Shown in pieces: positions 9,431-19,408 of a stretch of DNA of 64,000 nt. The notes below the pieces were generated by a model, which saw nothing but the letters and a program-made list of their open reading frames with translations, did not search any database and was not told the DNA's origin. The stretch comes from Clostridia bacterium (GTDB lineage Bacteria > Bacillota > Clostridia > UBA1381). Position 1 is the first letter of the stretch. Every line of letters begins with the position of its first letter. The position numbers and the translations under genes are program-made. The stretch is taken from contig JAGBHE010000065.1 in NCBI GenBank assembly GCA_017935675.1, positions 141,887-205,886 on the forward strand, given 5' to 3'.

Positions 9431-10159
9431 ATGTTTGATTTAAGCGGAAAAAAAGCGCTTGTGACGGGAAGCACCCAGGGAATAGGCTTTGCAATTGCGA
9501 AAACTCTTTCAGACCATGGCGCTGCAGTTTTTGTAAACGGCGCGTCGAGTATGGAAAAGTGTGCACGGGCGGCAGAGCAGATACCCGGTTCCGTTCCTGT
9601 GCAGGCTGATTTGACAAAGCCTGATGATATTGACAGATTATGCGATACAGTCGGCGGCGTGGATATCCTGGTTCTTAATGCTTCAATTCAGTATAAGCGT
9701 GATTGGGATAAATTCACCGCGGAGGAATTCGACGCTCAGATGCTCTGCAATGTGAAAAGCACATATATGCTCATAAAGAGGTTTGCGCCGTATATGCAGA
9801 AGCAAAAATGGGGAAGGATTGTTACAATAGGAAGTGTCAATCAGTATAACAATCATCCGCAGCTTTTGCTGTACGGTGTTACAAAGGCCGCACAGCTGAA
9901 GCTTGTCCGGAATATTGCTCCGCAGCTTGCGCCCTTCGGGATCACTGTAAATAACGTGGCACCCGGTGCCGTAGATACACCACGCAACCGCGATGCGCTC
10001 AGTGATACGGATTTTTATAATAAGGTAATATCAAGCATACCCTGCGGGTATATCGGCAGACCGGAGGACATTGCTCCCGCCGTGCTGCTGCTTTGCTCGG
10101 AAGAGGGCAGGTATATAACAGGTGCGGATCTTGTTATAGACGGCGGTATGTGCCTGTAA
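9431..10159 (+). CDS. Short-chain dehydrogenase/reductase (SDR)
   Basis: Classical 242 aa SDR. Cofactor motif TGSTQGIG at residues 12-19, NAS at 83-85, and the catalytic Ser135, Tyr148 and Lys152 (YGVTK) are all present, as is the C-terminal ITGADLVIDGGM. Such proteins next to sugar-acid dehydratases are commonly gluconate- or keto-acid-dehydrogenase-like; the automatic label 'FabG' would be unlikely here. ATG 9431 follows GAGGTGAGG. Third gene of the operon. Confidence 0.92.
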   Translation: MFDLSGKKALVTGSTQGIGFAIAKTLSDHGAAVFVNGASSMEKCARAAEQIPGSVPVQADLTKPDDIDRLCDTVGGVDILVLNASIQYKRDWDKFTAEEFDAQMLCNVKSTYMLIKRFAPYMQKQKWGRIVTIGSVNQYNNHPQLLLYGVTKAAQLKLVRNIAPQLAPFGITVNNVAPGAVDTPRNRDALSDTDFYNKVISSIPCGYIGRPEDIAPAVLLLCSEEGRYITGADLVIDGGMCL

Positions 10160-10177
10160 TATTAAGGAGGAATTACA

Positions 10178-11080
10178 ATGCATTTCAATGACAGAGAAGA
10201 AATAATAGCTCTTACTCCGCAGTGGAAGGGTGACAGACTTGACGACGGCAGACCGTATGTGCCGGATAAATATTTAAAGGCACTTCATAATCTGACGCTT
10301 GAGGAGGTATGGAAGCCTATATTTGTTAAGGGCTACGAGAGCCAGTTTGAAGGCAGACTTCATACGCTGCATGATGACGGCAGAAAGCTTATCGGCAGAG
10401 CGGTAACAGCAACATATTGTCCTTATCGTCCGGACCTTGACGAAGTGACGAAGGAGATTGGCAAAAGCGAGAACCGCACAGGTACATATAACCAGTGGGT
10501 AATAGACAGTCTGCGCGAGGGCGATGTCGTTGTCGTAGATATGTATGATAAAATTTATAAGGGTACATTTCTCGGAGGAAACCTTACAACAGCAATAAAG
10601 AATAAGACAAAAACAGGCGGCGGCGTTATATGGGGCGGTATCCGCGATACCGAACAGATGAAGAAGGTTGAGGGTGTGCAGGTTTATTACCGCGGCATAG
10701 ACCCGACGCCTATACGTAATTTTATAATGACAGGATTTAATACCGCAACAAGAATAGGTAATGCCATATGTCTTCCCGGTGATATAGTGTTCGGCGGGGG
10801 CGGAGGGGTGCTGTTTATTCCGAGCCATTTGGTTGAGGAGGTTGTTGAAGGGGCGGCAAAGACGCAGGTCAAGGACTTGTTCGGCTTTGAAATGATTACG
10901 CTCAATAAATTTACAACGGCTCAGATAGATAAAAATACATGGAGCAAGGAAATGCTTGATCTTTTGATGGATTTTATAGAAAATGATGACCGTGCGGCGC
11001 AGTACCGCGGAATGGACTGGTCGCATGAGTATGATCTTGCAATAAACGGTGATCCGAACGATACACAGTCGGCGCTTTAA
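10178..11080 (+). CDS. RraA-like family protein (probable aldolase/decarboxylase)
   Basis: 300 aa member of the RraA/HMG-aldolase-like fold. The motifs are the GGN loop (133-135, FLGGNLTTAI) and the GGIRD stretch with Arg156 and Asp157, which bind the metal-bound keto acid in class II pyruvate aldolases of this family. In catabolic operons these proteins usually cleave or decarboxylate a 2-keto acid rather than inhibit RNase E. GGAGGA precedes ATG 10178. As last gene of the operon it would fit the step after dehydratase and dehydrogenase. Confidence 0.85.
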   Translation: MHFNDREEIIALTPQWKGDRLDDGRPYVPDKYLKALHNLTLEEVWKPIFVKGYESQFEGRLHTLHDDGRKLIGRAVTATYCPYRPDLDEVTKEIGKSENRTGTYNQWVIDSLREGDVVVVDMYDKIYKGTFLGGNLTTAIKNKTKTGGGVIWGGIRDTEQMKKVEGVQVYYRGIDPTPIRNFIMTGFNTATRIGNAICLPGDIVFGGGGGVLFIPSHLVEEVVEGAAKTQVKDLFGFEMITLNKFTTAQIDKNTWSKEMLDLLMDFIENDDRAAQYRGMDWSHEYDLAINGDPNDTQSAL

Positions 11081-11083
11081 TTG

Positions 11084-11127
11084 AATCTGCCGCGGCATGC
11101 TTTATGCATGAGCGGCAGATTGTTTTT
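11084..11127 (+). terminator. Terminator of the catabolic operon
   Basis: AATCTGCCGC (11084-11093) pairs with GCGGCAGATT (11112-11121), with an inner GCATGC/GCATG helix, followed by a T-rich tail. Confidence 0.9.
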
Positions 11128-11186
11128 GTTACAATTGTAATAAAATTGTATTTAAAATTAAGATTATGTAAACTCAGTAATTCACA

Positions 11187-11292
11187 CAATCCACAGAGTT
11201 ATCCATGAAAAATATTAAAAAATACTGTTAAAATTAAGTTAATTCATGATTTTATCCACACCTGTGGATAAAATTTAAAGTGGTTATCCACT
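11187..11292. other. DnaA-box cluster
   Basis: Two perfect 9-base DnaA boxes face each other at 11252-11260 (TTATCCACA) and 11263-11271 (TGTGGATAA); they form a 12-bp inverted repeat with a 2-bp centre (11249-11274). A third box at 11284-11292 (TTATCCACT) matches 8 of 9, and weaker 7-of-9 matches lie at 11187-11195 and 11199-11207. The surrounding sequence is very AT-rich. No dnaA, dnaN or rpmH gene lies in the window and genes on both sides run rightward. Confidence 0.75.
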
Positions 11293-11392
11293 TGTTTTAC
11301 GTTTACATAAAACGTACAATACAAGAATGTTACAAAAATATATATGCATGCTTGTAGAAAATAGACAAAAAAAGTTTTTTTGAAAAAAAGCA

Positions 11393-11421
11393 TTGAAATA
11401 CTGCACAAAATATGCTATCAT
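11393..11421 (+). promoter_or_regulatory. Predicted vegetative promoter upstream of the Na/Pi gene
   Basis: TTGAAA (11393-11398), 17-bp spacer, TATCAT (11416-11421) with an extended TG motif just before the -10 box. Confidence 0.65.
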
Positions 11422-11443
11422 AAAAATATCTTGTCGTGCTGTG

Positions 11444-11518
11444 TTAAGTTCTTGTTAAATGATTTTACATAGATTTAACATAGAATTGATTTTATATTTA
11501 ACAATTGAGATATATAAT
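11444..11518 (+). promoter_or_regulatory. PhoP-box-like repeat array and -10 box for the Na/Pi gene
   Basis: Hexamers of the TT(A/T)A(A/C)(A/T) type recur near an 11-bp period: TTAAGT 11444, TTAAAT 11455, TTTACA 11464, TTAACA 11475 and TTAACA 11498. A TATAAT box follows at 11513-11518 without a -35 element. This is the layout of PhoP-activated promoters in Firmicutes, and the gene downstream is a phosphate transporter. Binding by PhoP is inferred. Confidence 0.6.
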
Positions 11519-11559
11519 TGAATTGAATATTCTGAATTTGAACACAGAGGAAGGTATGT

Positions 11560-13305
11560 ATGGATATTTTTTCTTTTATAACATTGTTTGGGGGGCTTGC
11601 ATTTTTTCTTTATGGTATGAATGTGATGTCAACCGGACTTGAAAAGATTGCGGGCGGTAAGCTTGAAAGTATTCTTAAGAAAATGACGTCTAATGTTTTC
11701 AAAAGTCTTTTTCTCGGTGCCGCAATAACGATTGCGATTCAATCCTCTTCCGCGCTGACCGTAATGCTGGTGGGTCTTGTAAACTCAGGTATAATGGAGC
11801 TTTCCGGAACAATCGGTGTTATTATGGGCTCTAATATCGGAACTACTCTCACAGCGTGGATTTTGAGTCTTACGGGAATTGAAAGCGATAATGTTTTTCT
11901 GCGCCTTTTGAAGCCGGAGGCTTTTTCTCCGATATTTGCTTTTGTCGGAATAATACTTCTGATGTGTGCCAAAAAAACAAAAAAGCGTGATGTCGGAAAG
12001 ATAATGATTGGTTTTTCGGTGCTGATGTACGGAATGCAGCTGATGAGCGGTGCTGTAAGCCCGCTTGCGGATATGCCTGAATTTTCAAGTATTCTGACTG
12101 CGTTTACAAATCCGATTCTCGGTGTTATAGTAGGTGCGCTTTTCACGGGAGTTATTCAAAGCTCCGCGGCTTCTGTCGGCATTCTCCAGGCACTTTCATT
12201 GACAGGAAGCATTTCCTATTCAATGGCAATTCCGATAATTATGGGGCAGAATATAGGTACATGCGTCACCGCGCTTTTGTCAAGTATCGGTGTAAACAAA
12301 AACGCAAGGCGTGTTTCTGCCGTACATATATCCTTTAATATAATAGGTACGATTATATGTCTTATCGCATTTTATGCCGCAAACGCAGTGCTTAAATTTG
12401 ATTTTGTGGCTGAAAGTATAAACCCTGTCGGGATTGCTTTTGTACACAGTATTTTTAATATCGTGACTACGGCAATTCTTCTTCCGTTTACAAAACAGCT
12501 TGAAAAGCTTGCGAAGCTTATTGTGCGCGGTGATTCGGTGGGAGACAGCGTTGAGCTTCTTGACGAAAGACTTCTTGCGACTCCTGCTGTTGCAATAGCA
12601 AGATGCAAGGAGCTTACTGTTGAAATGGCTGAGCTTGCAAGCAGCAGCTTTCTGAAATCGATGGATCTGATTTTTAATTTTAATGAAACAGTTGCCGAGC
12701 AGATTGATAATGATGAAAACACAACCGACATGTATGAGGATAAGCTTGGTTCATATCTTGTTAAAATATCCGGAAGAAGCCTTACCATGGAGGATAGCCA
12801 TGACGCTTCAAACCTGCTCCATACAATAGGTGATTTCGAGCGTATAGGAGACCATGCCTCGGGAATGGTGAAGGCTGCAAGGGAAATTAACGAAAAGGGA
12901 ATAGTTTTTTCCGGTGATGCCAAAAATGAGATTATAACCATTTCAAAAGCGGTGAGCGAAATACTGTCACTTACTTTGGAGGCATTTAAAAATGATGACC
13001 TTGAGGTTGCAAAGCGGATTGAGCCTCTTGAACAGGTGGTTGATAAGCTTAAATATAAACTTAAAAACATGCATATTTCAAGGCTTCAGCAGGGTGAATG
13101 CACCATTGAAATGGGATTTATATTCAGTGACCTGCTTACAAATTATTCGCGTGTAGCCGATCATTGCTCAAATGTGGCTGTCTGTCTTATTCAGGTTGCC
13201 GATGACAGCTTTGATACTCACGAATATCTTAATAATATGAAATCGCACGGTGATAACACCTTTGATGAAATGTACCGTGCGTATAAGAAAAAATACAATG
13301 TCTGA
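11560..13305 (+). CDS. Na+/phosphate cotransporter with C-terminal PhoU domain
   Basis: 581 aa. The N-terminal ~310 residues hold the duplicated Na/Pi-cotransporter core with the two inverted QSS motifs (AIQSSSALTVML and GVIQSSAASVGI) among about nine hydrophobic segments; the remainder is a PhoU-like helical domain (two ...IGDHASGMV / VADHCSNVAV helices). It imports phosphate, or exports it as proposed for the E. coli relative YjbB. ATG 11560 follows GAGGAAGG. It stands alone behind a long regulatory region with Pho-like boxes, separate from the pst operon but probably responding to the same signal. Confidence 0.92.
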   Translation: MDIFSFITLFGGLAFFLYGMNVMSTGLEKIAGGKLESILKKMTSNVFKSLFLGAAITIAIQSSSALTVMLVGLVNSGIMELSGTIGVIMGSNIGTTLTAWILSLTGIESDNVFLRLLKPEAFSPIFAFVGIILLMCAKKTKKRDVGKIMIGFSVLMYGMQLMSGAVSPLADMPEFSSILTAFTNPILGVIVGALFTGVIQSSAASVGILQALSLTGSISYSMAIPIIMGQNIGTCVTALLSSIGVNKNARRVSAVHISFNIIGTIICLIAFYAANAVLKFDFVAESINPVGIAFVHSIFNIVTTAILLPFTKQLEKLAKLIVRGDSVGDSVELLDERLLATPAVAIARCKELTVEMAELASSSFLKSMDLIFNFNETVAEQIDNDENTTDMYEDKLGSYLVKISGRSLTMEDSHDASNLLHTIGDFERIGDHASGMVKAAREINEKGIVFSGDAKNEIITISKAVSEILSLTLEAFKNDDLEVAKRIEPLEQVVDKLKYKLKNMHISRLQQGECTIEMGFIFSDLLTNYSRVADHCSNVAVCLIQVADDSFDTHEYLNNMKSHGDNTFDEMYRAYKKKYNV

Positions 13306-13310
13306 TCTGA

Positions 13311-14501
<1,191 letters not shown>

Positions 14502-14513
14502 ACGAGGTGTATT

Positions 14514-15101
14514 ATGGTCAGAGTTAAAGAAATTATTATTGTTGAGGGCAATTATGATAAAATCAAGCTGTCCTCCTTTATAGACGGAATAATTTTTGTG
14601 ACCGGCGGTTTTTCTCTTATGTCAGATGAAAAAAGACTTGAAACGCTGATTACTCTTGCAAAGAACAGCGGGGCCGTTATTCTGACCGATTCTGACAGCG
14701 CAGGCTTCAGAATCCGCAGCTTTTTAAAGCAGAAGCTTCCCGAGGGAAGTGTAAAGCATGCATACATCCCTGATGTTAAGGGGAAGGAGAGAAGAAAGAC
14801 CGCACCGGGAGCAGAAGGGCTTATCGGCGTTGAGGGTATGGAGCGTGAGGTTATATTAAAAGCGCTTCGTGACGCCGGCTGTGAAATTGACGGTGAAGCA
14901 AAAGACATTCCTCAGAGGACAATCAGCAAGGCGTATTTGTTTTCACTTGGTCTTACCGGCGCCGCGGACAGTGCCGGGCGAAGAAAAGCCCTTTGCGAAA
15001 GACTTGGAATACCGTCAAAAATGTCATCGAATATGCTGTGCTCCGTCCTCGGCAGAATGGTAACCCCGGAGGAGCTTGAAAAAATCGTAAATGAGATTTA
15101 A
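14514..15101 (+). CDS. RNase M5-like Toprim protein
   Basis: 195 aa. N-terminal Toprim domain with Glu11 (IIVEGNYDK) and the DxD pair Asp59/Asp61 (ILTDSDSAGFRIR), then a C-terminal helical part of the DUF4093 type found in clostridial relatives of ribonuclease M5, which matures 5S rRNA. The spacing GAEGLIGVEGM replaces the GVEHA motif of classical RNase M5. Translation starts at ATG 14514 behind GAGGTG, 12 bases after tgt, so the two are probably one transcript. Confidence 0.8.
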   Translation: MVRVKEIIIVEGNYDKIKLSSFIDGIIFVTGGFSLMSDEKRLETLITLAKNSGAVILTDSDSAGFRIRSFLKQKLPEGSVKHAYIPDVKGKERRKTAPGAEGLIGVEGMEREVILKALRDAGCEIDGEAKDIPQRTISKAYLFSLGLTGAADSAGRRKALCERLGIPSKMSSNMLCSVLGRMVTPEELEKIVNEI

Positions 15102-15147
15102 GGGGATAAAACATATAAAACGAACAAATGTCAGAAAGGTTTACTTT

Positions 15148-16629
15148 ATGAAAACAGGATTTGATAACGATAAATATATAAAAATGCAGTCAGAGCATAT
15201 TGAAAAAAGGATTTCCGAATTCGGAAACAAGCTTTATCTTGAGCTTGGCGGAAAGCTGTTTGATGATTTTCATGCATCAAGAGTTCTTCCGGGCTTTGAG
15301 CCTGACAGCAAAATAAAAATGCTGATGCATCTTAAGGACAAGCTTGAAATTGTGGTGGCAATTTCAGCTCTTGACATAGTAAAGAATAAAATAAGAAGCG
15401 ATTACAACATTTCATACGACCTTGATGTGCTGCGCCTTATTGACGCATTCAGAAAAATCGGATTATATGTCGGAAGCGTTGTGATCACTCAGTACAGCGG
15501 ACAGCCTGCGGCAATGAATTTCAAGAAAAAGCTTGAGGGTCTCGGGATGGAGGTTTTTCTTCATTATCCGATAGAAGGCTATCCGTCAAACATTGAGCTT
15601 ATTGTCAGCGATGACGGGTACGGCAAAAATGAATATGTTAAAACAACGCGGCCTCTGGTTCTTGTTACGGCTCCGGGCCCCGGCAGCGGTAAAATGGCAA
15701 CCTGTCTTTCTCAGCTTTATCATGAGCATAAGCACGGCATAAATGCAGGGTATGCCAAGTTTGAAACGTTTCCTATCTGGAATATTCCTCTTAAGCATCC
15801 GATAAATCTTGCATACGAGGCAGCGACTGCCGACCTTAATGATGTAAATATGATAGACCCATTTCATCTTGATGCGTATGGGAAAACAGCGGTAAACTAT
15901 AACAGGGATATTGAAGTATTCCCTGTGCTGAACGCCATTTTTACAAAAATTTTCGGATCAAGCCCGTATAAATCACCAACGGATATGGGGGTGAACATGG
16001 CGGGATTTTGTATTGTAGATGATGACGCGGTGTGCAGGGCGGCGGAAAAGGAGATTATAAGAAGATACTATCACACGAGCTGTGATGCATTGAATGGGAT
16101 TGTGGACCGTGAAGCGGTTTACAAGACTGAGCTTATATTAAATCAGGCTGGAATAAGTACAGCGGACAGACCGGCAGCTGCCGCCGCATTGAAGCGCGAA
16201 GCGGAAACGGGGCTTCCGGCAACGGCTATCGAGCTTCCGGGAGGAGAAATGGTAACGGGGAAGACCACACGACTTCTCGGCGCTTCCTCAGCCGCACTGC
16301 TTAATTCTCTTAAGCGCCTTGCAGGGATTGAAAAAAGCGTTAAGCTGATTTCTCCTGAGGTGATTGAGCCTATACAGACGCTTAAAATAAACCATCTCGG
16401 TAACAGCAATCCGAGACTACATACGGATGAGACATTGATAGCCCTTTCTATTTGTGCAACAACCGATAAGGCTGCCGCAATGGCAATGGCAATGCTGCCA
16501 AAGCTTAAGGGGGCGGAAGTTCATTCCTCGGTAATACTGTCTCAGACTGACAGTTCTGTATTCAGAAAGCTTGGGCTCAATCTGACATGTGAGCCTGTAT
16601 ATCAGACAAAAAAGCTTTATCACGGCTGA
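15148..16629 (+). CDS. DUF1846 family protein
   Basis: 493 aa, full length for the DUF1846 family, widespread in Firmicutes and of unresolved function. Visible features are the N-terminal FDNDKYIKMQSEHI segment and a glycine-rich loop (VTAPGPGSGKMATCLSQLY) that looks like a nucleotide-binding site. I place the start at ATG 15148, preceded by AGAAAGG; the in-frame start 57 bases upstream would overlap the RNase M5-like gene. A perfect terminator follows. Confidence 0.85.
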   Translation: MKTGFDNDKYIKMQSEHIEKRISEFGNKLYLELGGKLFDDFHASRVLPGFEPDSKIKMLMHLKDKLEIVVAISALDIVKNKIRSDYNISYDLDVLRLIDAFRKIGLYVGSVVITQYSGQPAAMNFKKKLEGLGMEVFLHYPIEGYPSNIELIVSDDGYGKNEYVKTTRPLVLVTAPGPGSGKMATCLSQLYHEHKHGINAGYAKFETFPIWNIPLKHPINLAYEAATADLNDVNMIDPFHLDAYGKTAVNYNRDIEVFPVLNAIFTKIFGSSPYKSPTDMGVNMAGFCIVDDDAVCRAAEKEIIRRYYHTSCDALNGIVDREAVYKTELILNQAGISTADRPAAAAALKREAETGLPATAIELPGGEMVTGKTTRLLGASSAALLNSLKRLAGIEKSVKLISPEVIEPIQTLKINHLGNSNPRLHTDETLIALSICATTDKAAAMAMAMLPKLKGAEVHSSVILSQTDSSVFRKLGLNLTCEPVYQTKKLYHG

Positions 16630-16633
16630 TTTT

Positions 16634-16679
16634 AAATAACTGTTCAAATGTTAAAAAATATTTGAACAGTTATTTTTTT
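16634..16679 (+). terminator. Terminator after the DUF1846 gene
   Basis: Perfect 16-bp arms AAATAACTGTTCAAAT (16634-16649) and its complement (16660-16675), then a run of T. Confidence 0.95.
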
Positions 16680-16690
16680 GCGCTGAAAAT

Positions 16691-16734
16691 TTTACGGCAA
16701 TTTTACATTAAAAAGCTTTTATATTTAATATAAA
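16691..16734 (+). promoter_or_regulatory. Possible Pho-type promoter of the pst operon
   Basis: TTTACG (16691) and TTTACA (16702) are spaced exactly 11 bp apart, as in the array before the Na/Pi gene, and a TATAAA -10-like box lies at 16729-16734. Only two boxes are clear, so the call is tentative. Confidence 0.4.
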
Positions 16735-16812
16735 AGAATTAAAATTAAGCCATACTAAGATTAGTAAATAAGTTTGACGCGCAGAATGCGCATGGATGAA
16801 AGGATGACAAAA

Positions 16813-17721
16813 ATGACTAAGAAAATTTTAAGCGTTTGTATGGCGATTGCACTGGCTTCAGTTTCGGGCTGCACAAGCGGAACAAAGGATCCTGCGGGAA
16901 CCACAGAACCCGGCGGAAATAAGGCGTCCGGAAGCTTTGATTCCGGCAGTGAAATTACGGTAGTATCAAGAGAGGACGGCAGCGGCACACGCGGCGCGTT
17001 TATAGAGCTTTTCGGAATTGAGGAAAAGGGTGCTGACGGAACTAAAAAGGACAATACAACAAAGGATGCAATTATTGCAAACAAGACAGATGTTATGATG
17101 ACAAACGTATCCGGTGATGAGTATGCAATCGGCTACATTTCTCTCGGTTCCTTGTCTGACAAGGTCAAGGCTCTTAAGATTGACGGTGTTGAAGCATCGC
17201 CGCAGAACGTGAAGAACGGAACATACAAGGTTGCAAGACCCTTCAATATTGCTACAAAAGCTGAAGTTTCTCCTGTTGCAAAGGATTTTATAAGCTTTAT
17301 ATTGAGCAGTGAAGGTCAAGAGGTTGTATCAAAGAGCTATATCTCCGTTAATGACAATGCTCCCGCATTTACCTCATCTATGGAAAGCGGAAAAATAGTT
17401 GTTGCAGGTTCTACCTCCGTTACACCTGTTATGGAAAAGCTTAAGGAAGCATATCTTAAAATAAATACAAATGCGCAGATAGAGATACAGACAAGTGATT
17501 CGACGGCAGGAATGACAAATGCGATGGAAGGAACATGTGATATCGGTATGGCTTCACGTGAGCTTAAGGACAGCGAGGCTGCGGTTTTGACTGCTGAAGC
17601 TATCGCACTTGACGGAATCGCCGTAATCGTAAACAATGATAATCCTACGGATGAAATAACAAGCGAAGCTGTAAAGGCTGTATTTACCGGAAAAACGACT
17701 TCATGGAGTGATGTTAAATGA
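16813..17721 (+). CDS. pstS: Phosphate ABC transporter binding lipoprotein PstS, circularly permuted
   Basis: Extracytoplasmic phosphate-binding lipoprotein feeding PstCAB. Residues 1-20 form a lipoprotein signal ending ASVSGC, with Cys20 to be lipidated. The domain order is swapped against ordinary PstS: SREDGSGTRGAF and IGYISLGSL, normally in the second half, come first, and AGSTSVTP, DIGMASRELKD and IALDGIAVIVNNDNP, normally first, come last; the protein ends at TTSWSDVK, exactly where the usual WxDVGG linker lies. ATG 16813 follows AAAGGA by 9 bases; 302 aa. First gene of pstSCAB-phoU and overlaps pstC (ATGA). Confidence 0.93.
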   Translation: MTKKILSVCMAIALASVSGCTSGTKDPAGTTEPGGNKASGSFDSGSEITVVSREDGSGTRGAFIELFGIEEKGADGTKKDNTTKDAIIANKTDVMMTNVSGDEYAIGYISLGSLSDKVKALKIDGVEASPQNVKNGTYKVARPFNIATKAEVSPVAKDFISFILSSEGQEVVSKSYISVNDNAPAFTSSMESGKIVVAGSTSVTPVMEKLKEAYLKINTNAQIEIQTSDSTAGMTNAMEGTCDIGMASRELKDSEAAVLTAEAIALDGIAVIVNNDNPTDEITSEAVKAVFTGKTTSWSDVK

Positions 17722-18581
17722 AAAAAATCTCTGAAAAAGCCATGTTTGCGGTTTTTCTGATAAGTGCTCTTGCATCAGTGTGCGCTGTGCTGCTGATATG
17801 TGTTTTCCTCTTCGCAAACGGTATCCCTGCAATGCACAAGGTGGGATTGTTTAAATTTCTGCTCGGCAAGAACTGGTCGCCTACGGACATTCCGCCGGAA
17901 TACGGTATACTGCCTATGATTCTGGGCAGTATATATGTAACGGCAGGCGCGATAATTATCGGTGTACCCATTGGCTTGCTGACCGCGGTATTTATGGCGA
18001 GATACTGCCCGAAGCAGTTGTATCGCGTCCTAAGCCCTGCAAGTGAACTGCTTGCGGGAATACCGTCTATAGTGTATGGTTTTTTCGGAATGGTTGTGAT
18101 AGCGCCGGTTGTAAAGCAGCTGTTCGGCGGCAAGGGTGCTTTCAGTATGCTGACTGCATCGATACTGCTCGGCATAATGATACTTCCGACAATTATAAGC
18201 GTGTCTGAGGTGGCGCTTCGCAGTGTCCCGGAAAATTATTTTGAAGGCGCTCTTGCACTTGGCGCAACAAAGGAGCGCAGTATATTTTCCGTAGTGCTTC
18301 CCGCAGCTAAGTCAGGTGTCCTTGCCGGTGTCATTCTCGGGATAGGGAGAGCTATCGGAGAAACAATGGCTGTTATTATGGTATGCGGAAATCAGCCTCG
18401 TATGCCGGCAGGAATACTTAAGGGCGTTCGGACCATGACGGCAAATATTGTAACGGAAATGGGCTATGCACAGGACCTGCATCGTGAGGTGCTGATTGCA
18501 ACGGGCGTGGTGCTGTTCGTGTTCATTCTGCTCATAAATCTGTTGTTTTCAGCTGTTGTATCAAGAGGAGGAAAGAAGTAA
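17718..18581 (+). CDS. pstC: Phosphate ABC transporter permease PstC
   Basis: 287 aa inner-membrane permease, six or so membrane segments. The ABC-permease EAA region reads FEGALALGATKERSIFSVVLP, and IGRAIGETMAV is the characteristic PstC/PstA segment. It pairs with PstA as the channel. Starts inside the pstS stop (ATGA) and ends one base into pstA. Confidence 0.96.
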   Translation: MKKISEKAMFAVFLISALASVCAVLLICVFLFANGIPAMHKVGLFKFLLGKNWSPTDIPPEYGILPMILGSIYVTAGAIIIGVPIGLLTAVFMARYCPKQLYRVLSPASELLAGIPSIVYGFFGMVVIAPVVKQLFGGKGAFSMLTASILLGIMILPTIISVSEVALRSVPENYFEGALALGATKERSIFSVVLPAAKSGVLAGVILGIGRAIGETMAVIMVCGNQPRMPAGILKGVRTMTANIVTEMGYAQDLHREVLIATGVVLFVFILLINLLFSAVVSRGGKK

Positions 18582-19408
18582 TGGCAAAGAAATTTTCATA
18601 TGTGCAGAGAGCTGCGGTTTTTATTGCTGCCGGTGTTACCTTCTTTATTCTTCTTTTTCTTATAGCGTACATCCTGATAAACGGAATTCCGAATCTGAAG
18701 CCGAGTCTTTTTGAGTTAAAATATACCTCGGAAAATGTTTCAATGTTTCCGGCGATTATAAATACGCTTATTATGGTTGCCGTGTCTCTCGGAATTTCAA
18801 CACCGCTGGGCGTGTTTACCGCAATATATCTTGTGGAGTATGCCGGACGTGAAAATCCTTTTGTACGTGTTATAAGAATGACGGCAGAAACACTTTCCGG
18901 AATCCCATCAATTGTATACGGACTGTTCGGAATGCTGTTTTTTGTAACATATCTTAAATGGGGTTATTCAATTCTTTCGGGAAGCGTGACGCTCTCTATT
19001 ATGGTGCTTCCGCTTATAATGAGAACAACGGAGGAAAGTCTTAAGTCCGTTCCGGACATGTACAGAGAGGCAAGCTTCGGTCTCGGTGCCGGTAAGCTCA
19101 GGACCATTTTCAGAATTGTAATTCCATCGGCAATACCCGGCATTTTGTCGGGAATTATACTTGCAATGGGCAGGATTATAGGTGAGACGGCAGCTTTGAT
19201 TTATACAGCCGGTACGGTGGCTGAGCTGCCCGAAGGCCTTATGTCATCAGGGCGGACTCTTGCAATTCATATGTATCTTCTCTCAAGCGAGGGCTTTAAC
19301 ACTAATGAAGCGTATGCGACAGCCGTGGTGCTTCTGGCGGTAATTCTGATAATTAACGCTGCATCTACCAAAGCCGCAAACAGGTTAGGAGGCAAGCATG
19401 AAATTTAG
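18581..19408 (+). CDS. pstA: Phosphate ABC transporter permease PstA
   Basis: 275 aa permease partner of PstC. EAA loop [21 protein letters not shown] and the [17 protein letters not shown] segment are typical of PstA. TAATG coupling to pstC; its end overlaps pstB by 11 bases. Confidence 0.96.
   Translation: MAKKFSYVQRAAVFIAAGVTFFILLFLIAYILINGIPNLKPSLFELKYTSENVSMFPAIINTLIMVAVSLGISTPLGVFTAIYLVEYAGRENPFVRVIRMTAETLSGIPSIVYGLFGMLFFVTYLKWGYSILSGSVTLSIMVLPLIMRTTEESLKSVPDMYREASFGLGAGKLRTIFRIVIPSAIPGILSGIILAMGRIIGETAALIYTAGTVAELPEGLMSSGRTLAIHMYLLSSEGFNTNEAYATAVVLLAVILIINAASTKAANRLGGKHEI

Noticed and set aside
10274..11098. 274-codon open frame on the minus strand inside the RraA-like gene
   Set aside because: Antisense shadow of a well-supported gene; amino-acid composition (many Cys, His, Tyr) is not protein-like.
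11187..11292. Chromosomal origin oriC
   Set aside because: DnaA boxes are good but dnaA, dnaN and rpmH are absent and genes on both sides point the same way; kept as a DnaA-box cluster.
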